Below, one piece after another: positions 4,502 through 5,987 of a stretch of DNA of 5,987 bases. This DNA comes from SG8-41 sp964521405 (lineage in GTDB: Bacteria > Pseudomonadota > Gammaproteobacteria > Burkholderiales > SG8-41), in NCBI GenBank assembly GCA_964521405.1, contig CAZFRR010000058.1, positions 1 to 5,987 on the forward strand. Direction: 5' to 3'. The notes under the pieces are model-generated. The model saw only the letters and a program-made list of their open reading frames with translations. It ran no database searches and had not been told where the DNA came from. A program made the position numbers and the translations under genes. Every line of letters begins with the position of its first letter. The stretch's first letter is position 1.

Positions 4502-5987
4502 CTACTTCGCCTTGGCGTGCTGGGCCGGATGGGCGCGGCGGATCGTCGGCGACACGACCTTGTCCGACACGTGGAAGTCCCAGACCGCGGCGCCGCCGCG
4601 TTGGGCAAACTCTTCCACCATCTTCGGCAGCTCATCCAGGCGTCTGACGGTCTTGCCATCGACCCCGAAACCGCGCGCAATGGCGGCGAAATCGCAGTAG
4701 CCGAACACCGATCCGTCCTCGGGCAACCCCTCCGCGCGAAGCTTGTGCACCTCCGAGCCGTAGGCGCCGTCGTTCATCACGATGATCAGGATGTTCATCC
4801 GGTGGCGCTTGATGGTTTCGAGCTCCTGAACATGCATGAGGAGGCTGCCGTCGCCATCGAACAGCACCACCGGTCGATCCGGGCGGGCTGCCGCCACGCC
4901 CATGCCGAAGGAAATGCCATTGCCGATCGCGCCGAATTCGCGGATCGAGAGGAACCGCTCCTGCGGGCGCGAAGGCATCTGCGCGAAGAACCAGGAGCAA
5001 TGGCCCGAGGAGTTCACCATCTCCCAGTCCGCGGGCAGCGTTTTCTCGAGCCCTTCTACCACCAGGCGCGGGTCGAGGAATCCCGGCTCGATTTCGAACA
5101 CATGGCTGTCGGGTTTCGAATCGCGGATGCGCGCAGCCATGGCCTCGGAGCGCCACGGGGTGGTGCGCGCGGGCAATGCCGCCGTGAGCGCCTCCACGCC
5201 CAGTCGCGCGTCGGCGCGCAGGTGGTGACGCGCCACTTCCTGGCCCTGGTTCACCGCCACGGGATCGACGTCGATATGCAGCATCTTTGCCTTCCGCCAG
5301 AGTTGACCGCCGCCGCCGGCGTGGTAGGCGAGGGAGCCGCCGACCACGATGACCAGGTCGGCCTGCGCCAGGTACTCGAGCCCGACCTCGGTCGAGAAGC
5401 TGCCCGAGATGCCGATGCAGTAGAGGTCGTCGTGGAACAGTCCTCTCGCAGGCAGCGTCGTGGTCAGCAGTCCACCCGTCTTGGCGGCCAGCGCCCGGCA
5501 TGCGGGCCCCGCCTTGGCTTCGACCGCGCCCAGGCCGGCGAACACGACCACGCGTTCGGCGGCTGCAACCAGTTGCGCGGCACTCGCCACGTCATCCGGA
5601 TGCGGTGGAATCGGCGAGGGGCGTGGCAGCAGTTGGTGCGAGGGCGTCGGCAATGTCTCCGGTCCGTCCCAGGGCCGCTCTTGCAGATCGAACGGAATGC
5701 CGAGCACCACCGGGCGTCGTTCACGACGGGCCTGCAGGAACGCATCGCGAATTCCAATCGGCATGCGCTCAGGCAGATGCAAGGGATGATAGTCGGCGCC
5801 CGTCGCCTTGATGATCGGCGCCTGATCGATTCCTTGGTTGTACCAACTGCTCTTGAGCGGCGCCTCTCCGCCAAACACCACCGGCGGCAGATGGGCACGC
5901 ACGGCCGCCGGCAGCGCCGTGATCAATTGCGTGACGCCAGGCCCGCAGGTGACCGTTGCAACGCCCACCTCCGAGGTCTTGCGCGCG
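4502..5987 (-). CDS. Thiamine-diphosphate-dependent enzyme, acetolactate synthase/decarboxylase superfamily (N-terminus outside window)
   Basis: The frame is open from the right edge to TAG at 4502-4504, giving about 494 residues. The upstream codons (ARKTSE then VGVATVTCGPGVTQ) continue the PYR domain, so a GTG at 5968 is not the start and roughly 50-80 N-terminal residues, including the catalytic Glu, lie outside. Counting from the codon at 5968, the PYR domain ends near 95 (GPGVTQ at 9-14, PVVLGIPFDLQ at 86-96). A central Rossmann-like domain spans about 126-262 (VVVFAGLGAVEAKAG, LVIVVGGSLAYHAGGGG, MLHIDVDP). The C-terminal PP domain follows, with EFGAIGNGISFGMGVAAA (344-361) and the diphosphate/Mg motif GDGS...MNDGAYG (372-404), the standard GDG-x(about 26)-N signature with ND in place of NN. 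It should convert a 2-keto acid, by decarboxylation or carboligation, in the cytoplasm. Superfamily is sure. Exact reaction (acetolactate synthase, benzoylformate-type or other decarboxylase) is not. Confidence 0.92.
   Translation of the reverse strand, partial: ARKTSEVGVATVTCGPGVTQLITALPAAVRAHLPPVVFGGEAPLKSSWYNQGIDQAPIIKATGADYHPLHLPERMPIGIRDAFLQARRERRPVVLGIPFDLQERPWDGPETLPTPSHQLLPRPSPIPPHPDDVASAAQLVAAAERVVVFAGLGAVEAKAGPACRALAAKTGGLLTTTLPARGLFHDDLYCIGISGSFSTEVGLEYLAQADLVIVVGGSLAYHAGGGGQLWRKAKMLHIDVDPVAVNQGQEVARHHLRADARLGVEALTAALPARTTPWRSEAMAARIRDSKPDSHVFEIEPGFLDPRLVVEGLEKTLPADWEMVNSSGHCSWFFAQMPSRPQERFLSIREFGAIGNGISFGMGVAAARPDRPVVLFDGDGSLLMHVQELETIKRHRMNILIIVMNDGAYGSEVHKLRAEGLPEDGSVFGYCDFAAIARGFGVDGKTVRRLDELPKMVEEFAQRGGAAVWDFHVSDKVVSPTIRRAHPAQHAKAK

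Noticed and set aside
4399..4647. A plus-strand frame starting MLLDPGFRRDD
   Set aside because: Its start is the repeat itself (LDPGFRRDD is the mirror artefact peptide) and the rest is antisense to the TPP gene.
4632..5501. A 289-codon minus-strand frame inside the TPP enzyme gene
   Set aside because: It is a shifted reading of the TPP gene. All TPP-family motifs lie in the longer frame that ends at 4502.

Overview
The window is GC-rich with strong G/C third-position bias. It carries four genes for periplasmic solute receptors of the TctC/Bug family (tripartite tricarboxylate transporter substrate-binding proteins). That density of Bug genes is typical of Betaproteobacteria, especially Burkholderiales such as Bordetella, Cupriavidus and their uncultured relatives. 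There are no rRNA, tRNA, phage or CRISPR features. The organism assignment is an inference from gene content only.

Layout, left to right. Positions 1-189 hold the 3' end of one Bug gene, followed 24 bp later by a complete Bug gene on the same strand (214-1182). A repeat block at 1180-1283 separates it from a convergent, complete Bug gene on the minus strand (1296-2270). Upstream of that gene is a short diverged repeat hairpin (2334-2358). The hairpin cuts off a gene start (2335-2484, minus) that looks like the secretion signal and first strand of an MBL-fold metallohydrolase. Just upstream on the same strand is a complete gene of the ornithine cyclodeaminase/mu-crystallin family (2521-3570). 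A divergent promoter region (3571-3705) leads to a fourth Bug gene on the plus strand. This one is broken after about 195 codons (3706-4347) by another copy of the same repeat, directly followed by a second, unrelated paired-hairpin repeat (4343-4440). The right end is a thiamine-diphosphate-dependent enzyme of the acetolactate synthase/decarboxylase superfamily on the minus strand (4502 to the window edge), missing its N-terminus.

Together the genes look like an accessory catabolic and uptake region: secreted receptors for organic acids or similar anions, plus cytoplasmic enzymes for amino or keto acids. No TctA/TctB membrane subunits are visible, so the receptors would have to work with a transporter encoded elsewhere or act as sensors.

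The most notable signal is the repeat family with the core TAGGGGACAGACCACTAAG. It resembles a REP element, occurs at three loci, and each time sits exactly at a gene end or gene truncation. At two loci the element is preceded by an 18-bp tandem duplication. Both duplications end at the same internal position of the element, but their flanking bases differ. This could reflect repeat-mediated rearrangement, a specific cut-and-copy reaction, or an assembly artefact. The sequence alone cannot decide between these.
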